A stretch of DNA of 64,000 nt from Novosphingobium kaempferiae (GCF_021227995.1 NZ_CP089301.1:5084001-5148000); one strand, 5' to 3'. Counted from the stretch's first letter, positions 9,477 to 18,830 are shown. A program made the numbers and translations. Notes: a model not told the origin generated them from the sequence alone.

Positions 9477-9646
9477 GCGCGTTCCTCTCCTCGGCGGGTG
9501 ATGGAGCGCGATGAGGATGCGGGCAAGCTGGATGTATACACTACGGTAGGATGAAGGAGGAGGAACGGCGATATTCAGCCGATTCTGCGAAACATCTTAT
9601 CCAATTCATCGCTAGAGCGTATGATTGAGCAAATGCCCCCACCCGT

Positions 9647-9726
9647 CGTCATTGCGAGCATAGCGAAGCAATCCAGCGCTGCGCCCTGCCGCTGGATCGC
9701 TTCGCTGCGCTCGCAATGACGAAATG
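9647..9726. repeat. Sphingomonad palindromic repeat, copy 3
   Basis: Third copy of the CGTCATTGCGAGC...GCTCGCAATGACG palindrome, with near-perfect arms. It abuts the remnant of an ATPase gene at 9732, so it may mark the point where that gene was broken. Confidence 0.88.
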
Positions 9727-9731
9727 AAGGG

Positions 9732-9980
9732 ATGCTACACAAGGCGAGCCAGCCAGTCTTCCGCCCCATGGGCGAGGCGCAGGCGGCCCAGCTGTTCGCC
9801 GCGCACTTCGGCGCGGCGCTGCCGCAAGACACGGCGCTGCACGGCCAGACCCCGGGCGACTTCGCTGTGATCGCCCGCCGCGCGCAGCTGCTGGGCGAAA
9901 CGCGCGCCGAAACCCTCGCCCACTGGCTGCGCGAAGAAGCGCTGCTGCGCGGCGAGACGACGGGGCGGATGGGGGTTTGA
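9732..9980 (+). pseudogene. Remnant of an AAA-type ATPase C-terminus
   Basis: An 82-codon open frame whose text resembles the C-terminal end of a small AAA ATPase family (pattern ...AFRPMxxAQAxxLFxxxFG...LTPGDFAVIARRAxLLG...). No ATPase core (Walker A or B) is present because the palindromic repeat lies immediately upstream. I read it as the surviving tail of a gene cut at the repeat. The family assignment is from memory of the C-terminal pattern and is not certain. Confidence 0.45.
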
Positions 9981-10381
9981 GGGGCGGAACGGCGGCGAGC
10001 CACCCGGGAGCGCCAGTTTCCAAGCGTTCGGCAAGCGCCCCAAGCCGACATTCGCCACTGCGTTTGAATAACCGTGCCGGGCCGATTGGAGACTGTCTGG
10101 TTGGGGCTGGAAGGTGGCGAATAGCCTGCCGTTTCCAATAGGTCTGTGCCATGGCGTACAAGACGTCGTGTGGAGCTGAAACAGGCGACAGCGCAGATCG
10201 GCGATGATCAACCGCTCCGATTGCTGCACCCTGTATCCAAATTTAGAAAGCGGCCGAATTTGGATACGTTTAGGATACGTTTGCGTCAGACACGAAGAGA
10301 GATCTTGAAGCTTCGCGGGATCGTAGCAACCGCAAAAACAACGAATCAAAGCCAAATTTGGACTGACGGAGACGGTACAAG
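9981..10381. other. Intergenic, no gene seen
   Basis: About 400 bases between two gene remnants. It contains a close pair of GGATACGTTT-like direct repeats (near 10262 and 10272) and is locally AT-richer than the surroundings. No supported coding frame or RNA was found. Confidence 0.5.
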
Positions 10382-10810
10382 ATGCCAGGTTCGATAATGA
10401 TCAATCAGGTCGAGAACTGGTCCTACTCAAGCCGCAACGTGCGTATCCAGGTGCCGGTGGTGGTCCCCTACGCCTCCGACATCGAACTGGCCGAGCAGCT
10501 CATGCTGGAAGCCGCGAAGTCGGTGAAGCGCGTCCTCGTCGCCCCGCCGCCGACCGTCTGGCTCGACAGTTTCGCCGAGAACGGCGTCAGCTTCGTCATC
10601 CACGTCTGGATCACCGATCCCGAGGAAGGCATTGGAAACGTTCGATCCGATGTCCTCAAGACCCTGTGGCGCCTGATGCGCGAACACGGCATCAAGGTGC
10701 CCTACCCCCAGCGCGACCTCAACCTGCGCGACACCGAGACGATCCGCGAAGTGATCGAGGCACTGCGCGGTCGGAAGGATGACAGGGACACGATGGCTGA
10801 CAGGCCATAG
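10382..10810 (+). pseudogene. Truncated MscS-type mechanosensitive channel (C-terminal part)
   Basis: The 142-codon frame matches only the cytoplasmic C-terminal part of an MscS-family channel. It contains 'NQVENWSYSSRNVRIQVPV', then a 'SDIELAEQLMLEAAKSV' helix, 'PPPTVWL', 'WITDPEEGIGNVRSDVL' and 'PYPQRDLNLRD'. The transmembrane helices and the pore-lining TM3 are missing, and the upstream 400 bases do not encode them. The product could not form a channel, so this is most likely a 5'-truncated pseudogene, although the remaining frame is undamaged. Confidence 0.7.
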
Positions 10811-10998
10811 CTGGACTGAAAGTCGATGCGGGGCGCATCCGCCACGCGCTCAATCGTACCACACCTTGGGAAAGAAGCTGCCGCGCCCCTCGGGCGTCTC
10901 GTTTCGCACGCCGCCCCGGTCTTCGCGCGTCCTTTCGGAAAGCAGGGTGCGAACTCCTCGCCCGTTCAAGGGTTATCGACCGGCGAAGGAGTTGTGCG

Positions 10999-11424
10999 AT
11001 GGCCAGTCTCGAAGCCCGCCTGATCGGTATCACGATCGATCGCCCCATGGACGAGGCCTACGCCTTTGCCAGTCGGCCCGAGAACTTTCCGGAGTGGGCG
11101 GCGGGCATGTCGTCGTCGCTGCACCGGGACGGCGAGCGATGGCTGGCGGAGACGCCGCTCGGGGAGGCCACGATCCGGTTCAGCCCTGCGAACGACTTCG
11201 GCGTGCTCGACCACTGGGTCATGCTGCCCGGCAAGCCGGTGGTCTACATCCCGCTGCGCCTGATCGAGAACGGCACCGGGACGCAGGTGGTGTTCACGCT
11301 GTTCCGGCAGCCCGGCATGACCGACGCGGATTTCGACAGGGACGCCGCGATGGTCGGGAAGGATCTCACCGCGCTCAAGCGCCTGCTGGAAAACCGTGAG
11401 CCTCTCGAAAGCAGGCAGTCATGA
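10999..11424 (+). CDS. SRPBCC-family protein
   Basis: 141-aa START/Bet v 1-like (SRPBCC) protein. It shows the opening 'ITIDRPMDEAYAFASRPENFPEWAAG' pattern and a final helix 'DLTALKRLLE'. The fold binds hydrophobic ligands in a cavity; many members have no known role. A strong AAGGAG eight bases before the ATG supports the start. Its end overlaps the start of the FNT channel gene by four bases (ATGA), so they are co-translated, but no functional link is known. Confidence 0.88.
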   Translation: MASLEARLIGITIDRPMDEAYAFASRPENFPEWAAGMSSSLHRDGERWLAETPLGEATIRFSPANDFGVLDHWVMLPGKPVVYIPLRLIENGTGTQVVFTLFRQPGMTDADFDRDAAMVGKDLTALKRLLENREPLESRQS

Positions 11425-12269
11425 CCGACATATCCGAGCCCGAAGCCGAACCCGATGAAGGCCTCGACGCTGACGAGACGCGCGATGTCGAGGAAAGGCG
11501 CGCGGGTTCCTCCAAGATCGTCCATGAGGTCGTGCGCCTTCAGGGCGAGGAGGAACTGCGCCGACCTGCCCTCGCGCTGACCCTGTCGGGCATTGCGGCG
11601 GGCCTCGCGATCGCGCTGTCGCTGCTGTGCGAGCTGTTCCTGCGCAGCCACCTGCCCGATACCGACTGGGCGCCGCTGGTCTATTTCCTCGGCTATCCGA
11701 TCGGCTACGTGATCGTCATCATGGGTCGACTACAACTCTTCACCGAAAGCACGGTGACGGCGGTCCTGCCGGTCGCGAAAACGCCGTCGCTGGACAACTT
11801 CGCAAGGCTCGCCCGGCTCTGGACCTGCGTCCTTGCGGGAAATCTCGTGGGCGTCACGCTGGTCAGCGCCCTGATGGCGGGCGAGATCATCGTCACCCAT
11901 GAGCAGCACATGGTCGCGCTCGACATCCTCGGCAAGCTCGAACTCCAGCACTGGACGCGCACCCTGACGCTGGGGATTCCCGCCGGGTTCATCATGGCGG
12001 CGGTCGCCTGGGTACTGCCCAATGCGCGTGGCAGCGAGTTCTGGGTGATCTTCGCGCTGACTTACGTGATTGCGCTGGGCGGCTTCGCGCACGTCGTCAC
12101 CGGGTCGTCGCAGGTCAGCTTCCTGTGGCTCAGCGGCAGCATCGGCTTTGGCGAGGCGTGGCTGGAATTTGCTTTGCCTGCGCTGGTGGGCAACATCATC
12201 GGCGGCACCGGCCTGTTCGCCGTCCTCGCCCATGGCCAGATGCGCAGCGACCTAAGTGCGGAAGAATAG
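11421..12269 (+). CDS. Formate/nitrite transporter (FNT) family channel
   Basis: 282-aa inner-membrane protein with six hydrophobic segments after a charged N-terminal tail (residues 1-50). It resembles the YfdC-like branch of the FNT family ('GxxAGLAIALSLL', 'GRLQLFTESTVTAVLP', 'GIPAGFIMAAVAW', 'YVIALGGFAHVVTGS'). FNT proteins are pentameric channels for small monovalent anions such as formate, nitrite or hydrosulfide; the ligand of this branch is not settled. It is coupled to the SRPBCC gene. Confidence 0.88.
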   Translation: MTDISEPEAEPDEGLDADETRDVEERRAGSSKIVHEVVRLQGEEELRRPALALTLSGIAAGLAIALSLLCELFLRSHLPDTDWAPLVYFLGYPIGYVIVIMGRLQLFTESTVTAVLPVAKTPSLDNFARLARLWTCVLAGNLVGVTLVSALMAGEIIVTHEQHMVALDILGKLELQHWTRTLTLGIPAGFIMAAVAWVLPNARGSEFWVIFALTYVIALGGFAHVVTGSSQVSFLWLSGSIGFGEAWLEFALPALVGNIIGGTGLFAVLAHGQMRSDLSAEE

Positions 12270-12398
12270 CAGTGCATCCGTAAAGTACCGGATAGGCAGT
12301 CACAGCCCATCCGGTTACGAACACGACTGACCATACCTGATTGATTATCATGGAAGACATCTCTTCCATCCGCGCCGACCCTTCCCATATCCCCGAAC

Positions 12399-13100
12399 AT
12401 GGCCCAGCATGAAACCATGATGCATCGCCGGGCGATGATGATGGCGGGCGCGGCCATGGTAGTCGGCGCCTGTTCACGGTCCTCTTCGCCTCTGACGTCC
12501 ACACCGCTTGCGGCACCTGCGCTGCCGCCCGGAAAACTGTCGAGCGTTCCCGCAGTAGCGCGCGGCGACAGCGGGCCGAAAACGTTCTCGACCGTAGAGC
12601 CCAGCCTGCTGCGCAAGGCACTGGCGTCCCTCGACCGGCATGGCGACCGGATCAAGGCGCGCGACCGGATCGCCATCGTCGATTTTTCCGCGTCCTCATC
12701 CGACATGCGAATGCATTTCCTCGACGTCGCGGACGGCAAGGCGTCGCGCCTGCTGGTGGCACACGGCTCCGGCTCGGACCCGCGCCACACCGGGTTCGTC
12801 GAACGGTTCTCCAATGCCTTCAACTCCAACGCATCGAGCGAAGGCGCATTCCTGACGCAGGACTACTACGTGGGCAAACACGGTCGCTCGCAGCGGCTCG
12901 TCGGCCTAGACCCGACGAACAGCAACGCGCTGGCCCGTGCCGTGGTGATCCATAGCGCCTGGTACGCCAACGAGGACATGATCCGCACACATGGCAAGCT
13001 CGGCCGCAGCCAGGGCTGCTTTGCGGTGGGCGAGAACAAGCTCGATGACGTGTTCTCCTTCCTCGGAAAGGGCAGGATGATCTTCGCGGCTCGAACCTGA
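12399..13100 (+). CDS. YkuD_2-type murein L,D-transpeptidase-like lipoprotein
   Basis: 233-aa exported protein. A twin-arginine and hydrophobic stretch (HRRAMMMAGAAMVVGAC) ends in a lipobox-like VVGAC, so it is probably a lipoprotein. The mature part carries the YkuD_2 pattern 'VDFSASSSDMRMHFLDV', 'HGSGSDPRHTG', 'VIHSAWY' and 'GRSQGCFAV', whose Cys would be the nucleophile. It is likely to act on peptidoglycan peptides. ATG codons at 12399, 12417 and 12420 are possible; the last begins right at the Arg pair and may be the true start. Confidence 0.82.
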   Translation: MAQHETMMHRRAMMMAGAAMVVGACSRSSSPLTSTPLAAPALPPGKLSSVPAVARGDSGPKTFSTVEPSLLRKALASLDRHGDRIKARDRIAIVDFSASSSDMRMHFLDVADGKASRLLVAHGSGSDPRHTGFVERFSNAFNSNASSEGAFLTQDYYVGKHGRSQRLVGLDPTNSNALARAVVIHSAWYANEDMIRTHGKLGRSQGCFAVGENKLDDVFSFLGKGRMIFAART

Positions 13101-13366
13101 GTCCGCAGCCGTGCTTGCCCACGGCGGCTCCGATGCGAAGAAGTTCTACGCCTTGCCATGGTCCGGCGAAGACCTGCCGCCCAGGCTCGCCAGGTCGTTG
13201 ACCGCAGGCGTGGACGGCACCCGTCTCCATGTCGGCATCAGTTCGGACAGCAACGTCGAAGAACACGGCATGGCGCTGGGGGAGGAACGCCCGTCGTCTG
13301 GGAAATCGACTTCGCCATAATGAAGAAGGGGGACTTTCGCCCCCCTTCCTTGCTTGTCGAGACTGC
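13101..13366. other. Convergent intergenic region
   Basis: Lies between the L,D-transpeptidase gene and the second TonB receptor, whose 3' ends face each other. Short frames here have no recognisable content. A strong hairpin sits near the right end and is listed separately. Confidence 0.5.
13325..13348. terminator. Hairpin between convergent genes
   Basis: Arms GAAGGGGG (13325-13332) and CCCCCTTC (13341-13348) form a perfect 8-bp stem with an 8-base loop. It ends about 20 bases from the receptor stop. It lacks a long T-run but fits a bidirectional terminator for the two convergent genes. Confidence 0.65.
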
Positions 13367-16357
13367 TTAGAACAGCTTGTCCATCTGGACCTTGAAGCCC
13401 GCATAGAGGAAGCGCCCGATACCCGAGATCGGATAGTTCAGGCTCTCGAAGTCCGGCTTCTGGTCGGTCAGGTTGTTGACGCCTGCGAAGAACTGGAAGC
13501 GGTTGTCCACTTCGTAGGCGACGCGCACATCATGCTGACGCAGTCCCTTGACCGAGAAGTACCGCGGATCCGACAGGTCCGGGTTACCCGCGAGCTGCTC
13601 GGTCGTGTAGCGACGCGTATCGCTGGTGTAGAGGAACGAGTAGTTCGCCGTGAACTTGTCCAGCTTCCAGATCACGTCAGCCGACCCACGCCAGCGCGGA
13701 TTGTATTCCTCGCGGATGTCGTTGTCGACGTCGGCCCCGATCGAGGGGACTTCGGTCTTCGTATCCAGATAGCCGCCCGTCAGGTTGAAGACGAATGAAC
13801 CGATGCTGGCGGTGTCGAAGGCATAGCGAACCGTGAAGTCGGCACCCGAGGTGGTGAGGGCGGCAACGTTCTGCGGACGGACGTTGAAGCCGATCCGGCG
13901 CGCGGGATCGGCGCCGTCACCCAGTACGAAACCGGTGCTGGGGTCACGGAAGATGTTCTCGCAGAACACGTTCTGCACGGTCGGCTGATCGACGCACAAC
14001 TGTGCAAGCTCGGTCGGCGTCGGCGTGTTGACCGCGTCCTTGATCTTGATGTTGTACCAGTCGAACGACAGCGTCAGGCCCGGGATGAACCGGGGCTGCA
14101 GGATCATGCCGGCAGTCCAGGTCTTCGCGGTTTCTTCCGACAGGTTGGTGTTGCCGCCGAAAGTGCCGCGGCGCGACGTGGTCGCCTGGGCATTCGTCGA
14201 AGGGCTGAATGCAGCGATTTCGGACGGGCTGAGGCCGAGACCCGAAAGGATCGTGGCGCAGTTCGCCTGGCGGTACTGGGTGCCTTCACCGGTGCGGCGG
14301 AAGTCGCAGGGATCGGTCACGAAACCGAACGTGCCGGTCGAGGGGCGGAACAGCTCACCGATGTTCGGCGCGCGGACGGCCTGCGAGTACGATCCGCGGA
14401 AGCGCACGTCGGGGATCGGCGAGTAGATGCCGTCGATCTTCCATGTCGTGGTCTTGCCGATCGTGCTGTAGTCGGAATAGCGCAGTGCGCCCGACACGGA
14501 GAGGAGTTCGGCAAAGCGCATGTTGCTGAGCAACGGAGCGTTGAATTCGCCGAAGATTTCCTTGACGTTGAAGCGCCCGCTGCTGGCCGCCAGCGCTGCG
14601 GTATCGCGGAACTCGCCGTTCTGGATCAGCGCATCCGGAGTGTCCTCGCTCTTTTCGCGACGATATTCACCGCCGACCGCGAACCCGAAGGAACCGCCGC
14701 CGGGGAAGGTGAAGACCGAGTCGAGATCGCCTGAAACCGAGCCCGAGACGACTTCCTGCGAGATCTTCGAGCGGCTGACGTTGTCGGCCAGCACGAAGTC
14801 GAGCGCGGCCTGATCTGCGACGCCATTGCCCAGGACATTGAGCGGACGGCAGGCGCTGCCGGCACCCGGCGTGAACGTCGTCGCCGGACCGCCGAAGTTC
14901 TCGGGATCGATGACACCGTCATACGACAGGGTGGAGCGGCAGACGATCTGGCCGGTCGCCGGATCGCGCACGGCGTCGAGAGCGGCGAAGTAGCGGTCGC
15001 CGATCAGGCTGGCCGTCTGGCGATTCTTCACCTTCGTCTGCCCGTAGACATAGGAAATGTCGTACTTCAGGTGATCGGACAGATCGCCCTCGAAGCCGAG
15101 CACCACGCGCTTGGTCTTGCGCTTGACGGTTTCGCCACGAATGCCGAAGTCGAAGTTGTCACGCGAAAGCAGAGCACCGTCAGGTGCTGCGTCAGCGCCG
15201 AACCTGTTCTGCAGATAGGCGTTGTCAGGGTAGAGGTAGGTGTAGAAATCGAAGCTGGGCTGCCCCACCGAGTACGCCTGCGTCTCCGCATACTTGCCTT
15301 CCGCGTAGAAGCGGATCGCGGGCGAGAACTCGTAGCTGGCCAGAGCGTTGACAACGTGCCGCTCGGTTTCCGGCTGAAGGTCGCCGAAGTAGCCGGCGAC
15401 CGGCGTGTTCGAGCCGCCGATGGCGCGACCGCCAGCGCTGACCAGCGGAATGCCGCGATCGTAGACCAGGCCGCTGCCGGTGAAATCGGGGATACCGTCA
15501 AGATCGAGGTCGATCGCACCGTCGGGTGCGCTGTCTGCCCAGGTCAGGTTGTTGTAGACGACACGATCCGGCACGTTGGGATCGTCGTCGAGGTCATCCT
15601 GGTTCTGCCACAGGCCCCGGTTGCGCATGGGGTCGCCCGAGAACTTGCGCTTGAGCGGGCTGAGCCGGTCCGACTTGTTGTATTCGTAAGCGAGCGCGAT
15701 ATTGCCGCGATCGTCGTTGAAGTTCTGTCCTGCCGTGGCGCTGATATACCGGTTGGCCGCATCGCCCTTGGACGAAAGGCCCGATTGCCCGCGAACGACC
15801 AGGCCCTCGAAATTCCGCTTCAGCACGAAGTTGACCACGCCCGACACGCCATCGGCGCCGTAGATGGCCGAGGCACCGCCCGTGAGGACGTCGACGCGCT
15901 CGATCAAATCCTGCGGGATGGAACTGATATCGACGGCGGCCGAGTTGGGGATGCCCGCGACATGGCGCTTGCTGTTGACGAGGACCAGCGTCCGGTCGAC
16001 GCCCATGTTACGCAGGTTCAGCAGGTTGACGCCGGTTTCGCCGAAGCCTGCGTCCGCGCCGCCGGAGAGCGAACTGCCAATGGAAGCGGAAAGAGCCGGA
16101 TTGCGCAGCAGCACATCGACCACGTTGGTACGACCGGTCTGCTCGATCTGCTCGGCCGAGATCGCGACCACCGGGTTGGCGACGTCAAGCTCGGAGCGAT
16201 TGATGCGCGAACCGGTAACGATGATCGTATCGGACGGCTCTTCGCTTTCAGAAGCCTGTGCGGCGGCGTCCTGCGCCATTGCCGGAGCAGAAGCCAAAGC
16301 GATCATCGCGGGAACGGCCGCGACGCCAAGAAGCAGGTAGCTCCTTGCAGTTTTCAT
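13367..16357 (-). CDS. TonB-dependent receptor (large, 996 aa)
   Basis: Outer-membrane receptor starting at 16357, with AAGGGGA just upstream; the open frame reaches further but lacks a signal sequence there. Signal peptide 1-28 (ends AMA|Q), TonB box 'DTIIVTGSRI' (43-52), plug with 'ERVDVLTGGASAIYGADGV', then a very long barrel ending 'KVQMDKLF'. The plug and the barrel Cys pairs and RGD-like repeats fit the sphingomonad class of receptors annotated for oligosaccharides, peptides or aromatic compounds. No substrate-processing gene is adjacent on this strand, so the ligand is unknown. Upstream is a 400-base region that should hold its promoter. Confidence 0.94.
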   Translation of the reverse strand: MKTARSYLLLGVAAVPAMIALASAPAMAQDAAAQASESEEPSDTIIVTGSRINRSELDVANPVVAISAEQIEQTGRTNVVDVLLRNPALSASIGSSLSGGADAGFGETGVNLLNLRNMGVDRTLVLVNSKRHVAGIPNSAAVDISSIPQDLIERVDVLTGGASAIYGADGVSGVVNFVLKRNFEGLVVRGQSGLSSKGDAANRYISATAGQNFNDDRGNIALAYEYNKSDRLSPLKRKFSGDPMRNRGLWQNQDDLDDDPNVPDRVVYNNLTWADSAPDGAIDLDLDGIPDFTGSGLVYDRGIPLVSAGGRAIGGSNTPVAGYFGDLQPETERHVVNALASYEFSPAIRFYAEGKYAETQAYSVGQPSFDFYTYLYPDNAYLQNRFGADAAPDGALLSRDNFDFGIRGETVKRKTKRVVLGFEGDLSDHLKYDISYVYGQTKVKNRQTASLIGDRYFAALDAVRDPATGQIVCRSTLSYDGVIDPENFGGPATTFTPGAGSACRPLNVLGNGVADQAALDFVLADNVSRSKISQEVVSGSVSGDLDSVFTFPGGGSFGFAVGGEYRREKSEDTPDALIQNGEFRDTAALAASSGRFNVKEIFGEFNAPLLSNMRFAELLSVSGALRYSDYSTIGKTTTWKIDGIYSPIPDVRFRGSYSQAVRAPNIGELFRPSTGTFGFVTDPCDFRRTGEGTQYRQANCATILSGLGLSPSEIAAFSPSTNAQATTSRRGTFGGNTNLSEETAKTWTAGMILQPRFIPGLTLSFDWYNIKIKDAVNTPTPTELAQLCVDQPTVQNVFCENIFRDPSTGFVLGDGADPARRIGFNVRPQNVAALTTSGADFTVRYAFDTASIGSFVFNLTGGYLDTKTEVPSIGADVDNDIREEYNPRWRGSADVIWKLDKFTANYSFLYTSDTRRYTTEQLAGNPDLSDPRYFSVKGLRQHDVRVAYEVDNRFQFFAGVNNLTDQKPDFESLNYPISGIGRFLYAGFKVQMDKLF

Positions 16358-16763
16358 ATGATGTCCCCTTGTTACCCTTTCGGCCGCGAGGCCAGGTTTC
16401 CAGCCGAAAGCCGGATCGGTGAGGACATTTTGCTTCGGCGCCGCCACACTGCAACAGAGATATGCAGCACAACCGTAATAAAGACGCAACCCGTTGTAAC
16501 ATGGCAACATATTGCGACAATTTGTGTCTAGAGGGGTGACGAAGGTATTTTAGCGTTGCTGCCGCGATGGCGTCGTCGTCACGTCCGTCTGTAGTCCTGC
16601 CCGGACCGAGAGGCTGTCGCCTTCCGAGAATCCAACGACCCGTCGCGCGGCAGGATTCTTCCGGAAAGGAACTGGCGACCCTGAAAATCGGATTATGCCC
16701 CCCCCCCCCCCCCGCTGGCCAGCAACCTGCGCTTCGCATCTCGTGCCCGCACGCCGCGAGCAG
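16358..16763. other. Divergent intergenic region with poly-C tract
   Basis: Separates the receptor (minus) from the DedA gene (plus) and must carry both promoters. It contains a run of 16 consecutive C at 16698-16713. An ATG at 16695 lies directly before the run and is in frame with the DedA gene. No other gene is supported. Confidence 0.6.
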
Positions 16764-17426
16764 ATGCACCCCATTCCGAGCTCGGTGACGGTCTATTCAG
16801 ATTCCCAGCGACGCATCGCTCGATTACAACCGCGCTTCCTCGCTGCGTCACGAAAGGCCCTCAGGATTTCGTTCGAACAGATCATATCCGACTATGGACT
16901 GCTAGGCCTTTTCGCGGGAGCGGCCGTCGAGGGGGAAACGGTCGTGGTGATAGGCGGCATCATGGTCCATCGTGGCCTGCTGCCGCTTCTTCCCGCCATT
17001 GCCGCCGCATCAACCGGGTCGTTCATGGCGGACCAGATGTTCTTTTTACTCGGTCGGCATTTCCGCAACCATGCGCTCGTCCGCAAGGTGCAACAAAAGG
17101 CCGCGTTCTCAAGGGCGCTTGCGACGTTCGACCGGCATCCTGCCCTGTTCGTATTCGCCTTTCGCTTTCTCTACGGCCTGCGCACGGTCAGCCCCATTGC
17201 CATCGGCACAACCGGCCTGTCAGCGCGCACATTCCTGCTCATCAACGCCACGGCCGCTATCGTATGGGGCGCGGCTTTCGTCAGCATGGGATACGCCTTC
17301 GGCACCGCGATCGAAGCGGCGTTCGGCAAGATACGCTCCGTTGCACATATACTGCTGGCCGTGGGGGCCGTCGCCATGGTCATCGGGCTCGCCGTCATGG
17401 TCAGGCGCGGGCGGCGATCACGATGA
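16764..17426 (+). CDS. DedA/SNARE-associated (VTT) family membrane protein
   Basis: Inner-membrane protein of the DedA (VTT) family, linked to lipid carrier scrambling and membrane homeostasis. It shows 'DYGLLGLFAGAAVEGETVVVIGG', 'GSFMADQMFFLLGRH', 'RFLYGLRTVSPIAIG' and hydrophobic helices. The start is uncertain. An ATG at 16695 would place the poly-C run inside the gene as a proline run; the ATG at 16764 avoids it; homologues usually begin right at the equivalent of ISFEQ (about 16869), where only an ATT is present. The last 26 bases overlap the 3' end of the convergent RidA gene. Confidence 0.82.
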   Translation: MHPIPSSVTVYSDSQRRIARLQPRFLAASRKALRISFEQIISDYGLLGLFAGAAVEGETVVVIGGIMVHRGLLPLLPAIAAASTGSFMADQMFFLLGRHFRNHALVRKVQQKAAFSRALATFDRHPALFVFAFRFLYGLRTVSPIAIGTTGLSARTFLLINATAAIVWGAAFVSMGYAFGTAIEAAFGKIRSVAHILLAVGAVAMVIGLAVMVRRGRRSR

Positions 17427-17748
17427 TCTCGACCTTGTATTCCGGCGCGGCGAGCTTCGATTCTCCGGTCGCGCGCGCCGGGGCCGGATGGCCTGCGATC
17501 CACGCATCCCACACCGCGTTCATCTCCTCGAAGTCGGCGATGTCGGCAAGCCAGATGGTCGCCATCAGCAGATGATCCTTGCTGCTGCCGGTCTGCGCAA
17601 GCAGTGCCTCGATCTCCGCCAGAGCGGCCTTGGTCTGTTCGGTCACGCTCTCACCCGGAGCGCCGATCTGACCCGCCAAGTAGACGGTGTCGCCGTGAAC
17701 GACGGCCTCGCTCATGCGCGGCCCCTGATCGATGCGGATGATGGTCAT
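17401..17748 (-). CDS. RidA-family protein
   Basis: 115-aa member of the RidA (YjgF/YER057c/UK114) family; many members hydrolyse reactive enamine/imine intermediates to 2-oxo acids and ammonia. The pattern 'VYLAGQIG', 'QTKAALAEIEALLAQTGSS' and 'ATIWLADIADFEEMNAVWDAW' is typical. The highly conserved Arg of canonical RidA (R105) is replaced in the corresponding region 'HPAPARATGESKLAAPEYKVEI', where Arg is present as 'ARAT', so activity is plausible. The start has AGGAG seven bases before the ATG. It follows the truncated glucose dehydrogenase on the same strand. Confidence 0.9.
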   Translation of the reverse strand: MTIIRIDQGPRMSEAVVHGDTVYLAGQIGAPGESVTEQTKAALAEIEALLAQTGSSKDHLLMATIWLADIADFEEMNAVWDAWIAGHPAPARATGESKLAAPEYKVEIIVIAARA

Positions 17749-17834
17749 GAAGTACTCCTGAGGACTGCGAGGCCCGGTAACTAGCGGGCTGTCGCAGGAG
17801 CGCCAGCCCTTTCCCGCAGCCCGCATCTCCCGTT

Positions 17835-18830
17835 TCACCGGGCGGCTCGCTCCTTTCCATCATCCAGCGCGAATGCCACGACATAATCTCCCGGCGTGGT
17901 CTGCATGTAGGCGTGCCCTCCTGCCGCGATGACGACGTACTGTCGGCCCGACTTGCGGGAAACGTAAGTGATCGGCGTCGCTTGACCACCCGCAGGCAGC
18001 CTGCCGCGCCACAGTTCCCTGCCGCTCGCGGTGTCGAAAGCGCGCAGGTAATTGTCGAGCGCGGCGCCGATGAAGGTCACGCCGCCTGCGGTGTTCACCG
18101 AGCCGCCCAGATTGAAGGCACCGGGCACCGGCACGCCGAGCCCGGTGTCGGCGGTAGTGCCGAAAGTACGGCTCCATGCGATCTTGCCCGTCCTGAGGTC
18201 CACCGCCGCGAGTTTGCCCCACGGCGGCGCTTCGCAGGGAATGCCAAGCGGAGACAGCATCGGCAGCAGGCTGACACCGTAGTTCGTGCCGTATTGCGGC
18301 AGGTAGCCGGGCGCGTGCGAATCCTTCGCCATCGCGGGCCGATCGGTATTCGCTCCGTGGCGGAACAGGCGCACTTCCTGCGGGATGGCGGCGGAGTTCA
18401 CGATCATCAGTTGCCGCTCGGGATCGATGCTGACGCTGCCCCAGTTGAGGATGCCGAACGTGCCCGGCCACTGGATCATTCCGCGCTCCGACGGCGGGGT
18501 GAACAGCCCCTTGTAATCCAGCGACCGGAAGCGGATGCGGCACCACATCTGGTCGATGGGCGTAGCGCCCCACATCCCCGCTTCGGTCAGGGGAGGCGGC
18601 TCGAACGACGCGAAACCGCGCACATAGGGCTGCGTTGGCGAATAGCGTTCGCCGGGAATGGCGCCGCGCGGGACAGGCCGTTCCTCGATGCCCGTCAGCG
18701 GCTTCCCGGTCGCCCGGTCCAGAATGAAGATCTCGCCCCGCTTGGTCGGAGCCGCCAGAGCGGGCACTTTTCGGCCATTTACCGCATACTCGAAGAGCAC
18801 CGGCTGGGCGGGCATGTCGTAGTCCCTGCT
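17835..18830 (-). pseudogene. gcd: 5'-truncated PQQ-dependent glucose dehydrogenase
   Basis: The frame encodes only the C-terminal part (about 330 residues) of a membrane-bound quinoprotein glucose dehydrogenase. It runs from 'YDMPAQPVL' through 'PTQPYVRGFASF', 'MWGATPIDQMWCRIRF', 'FTPPSERGMIQWPG' and 'WGKLAAVDLRTGKIAW' to 'AAGGHAYMQTTPGDYVVAFAL'. A full protein has about 800 residues with an N-terminal membrane domain. Homology stops abruptly near 18825, and an integrase gene begins 180 bases further out. The break therefore probably marks an insertion or deletion caused by the mobile island. An ATG at 18854 exists, but the product would lack its membrane anchor and much of the beta-propeller. 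Confidence 0.85.

Noticed and set aside
15071..16531. 486-codon plus-strand frame opposite the TonB receptor
   Set aside because: No domain, no ribosome site; caused by codon bias of the receptor gene.
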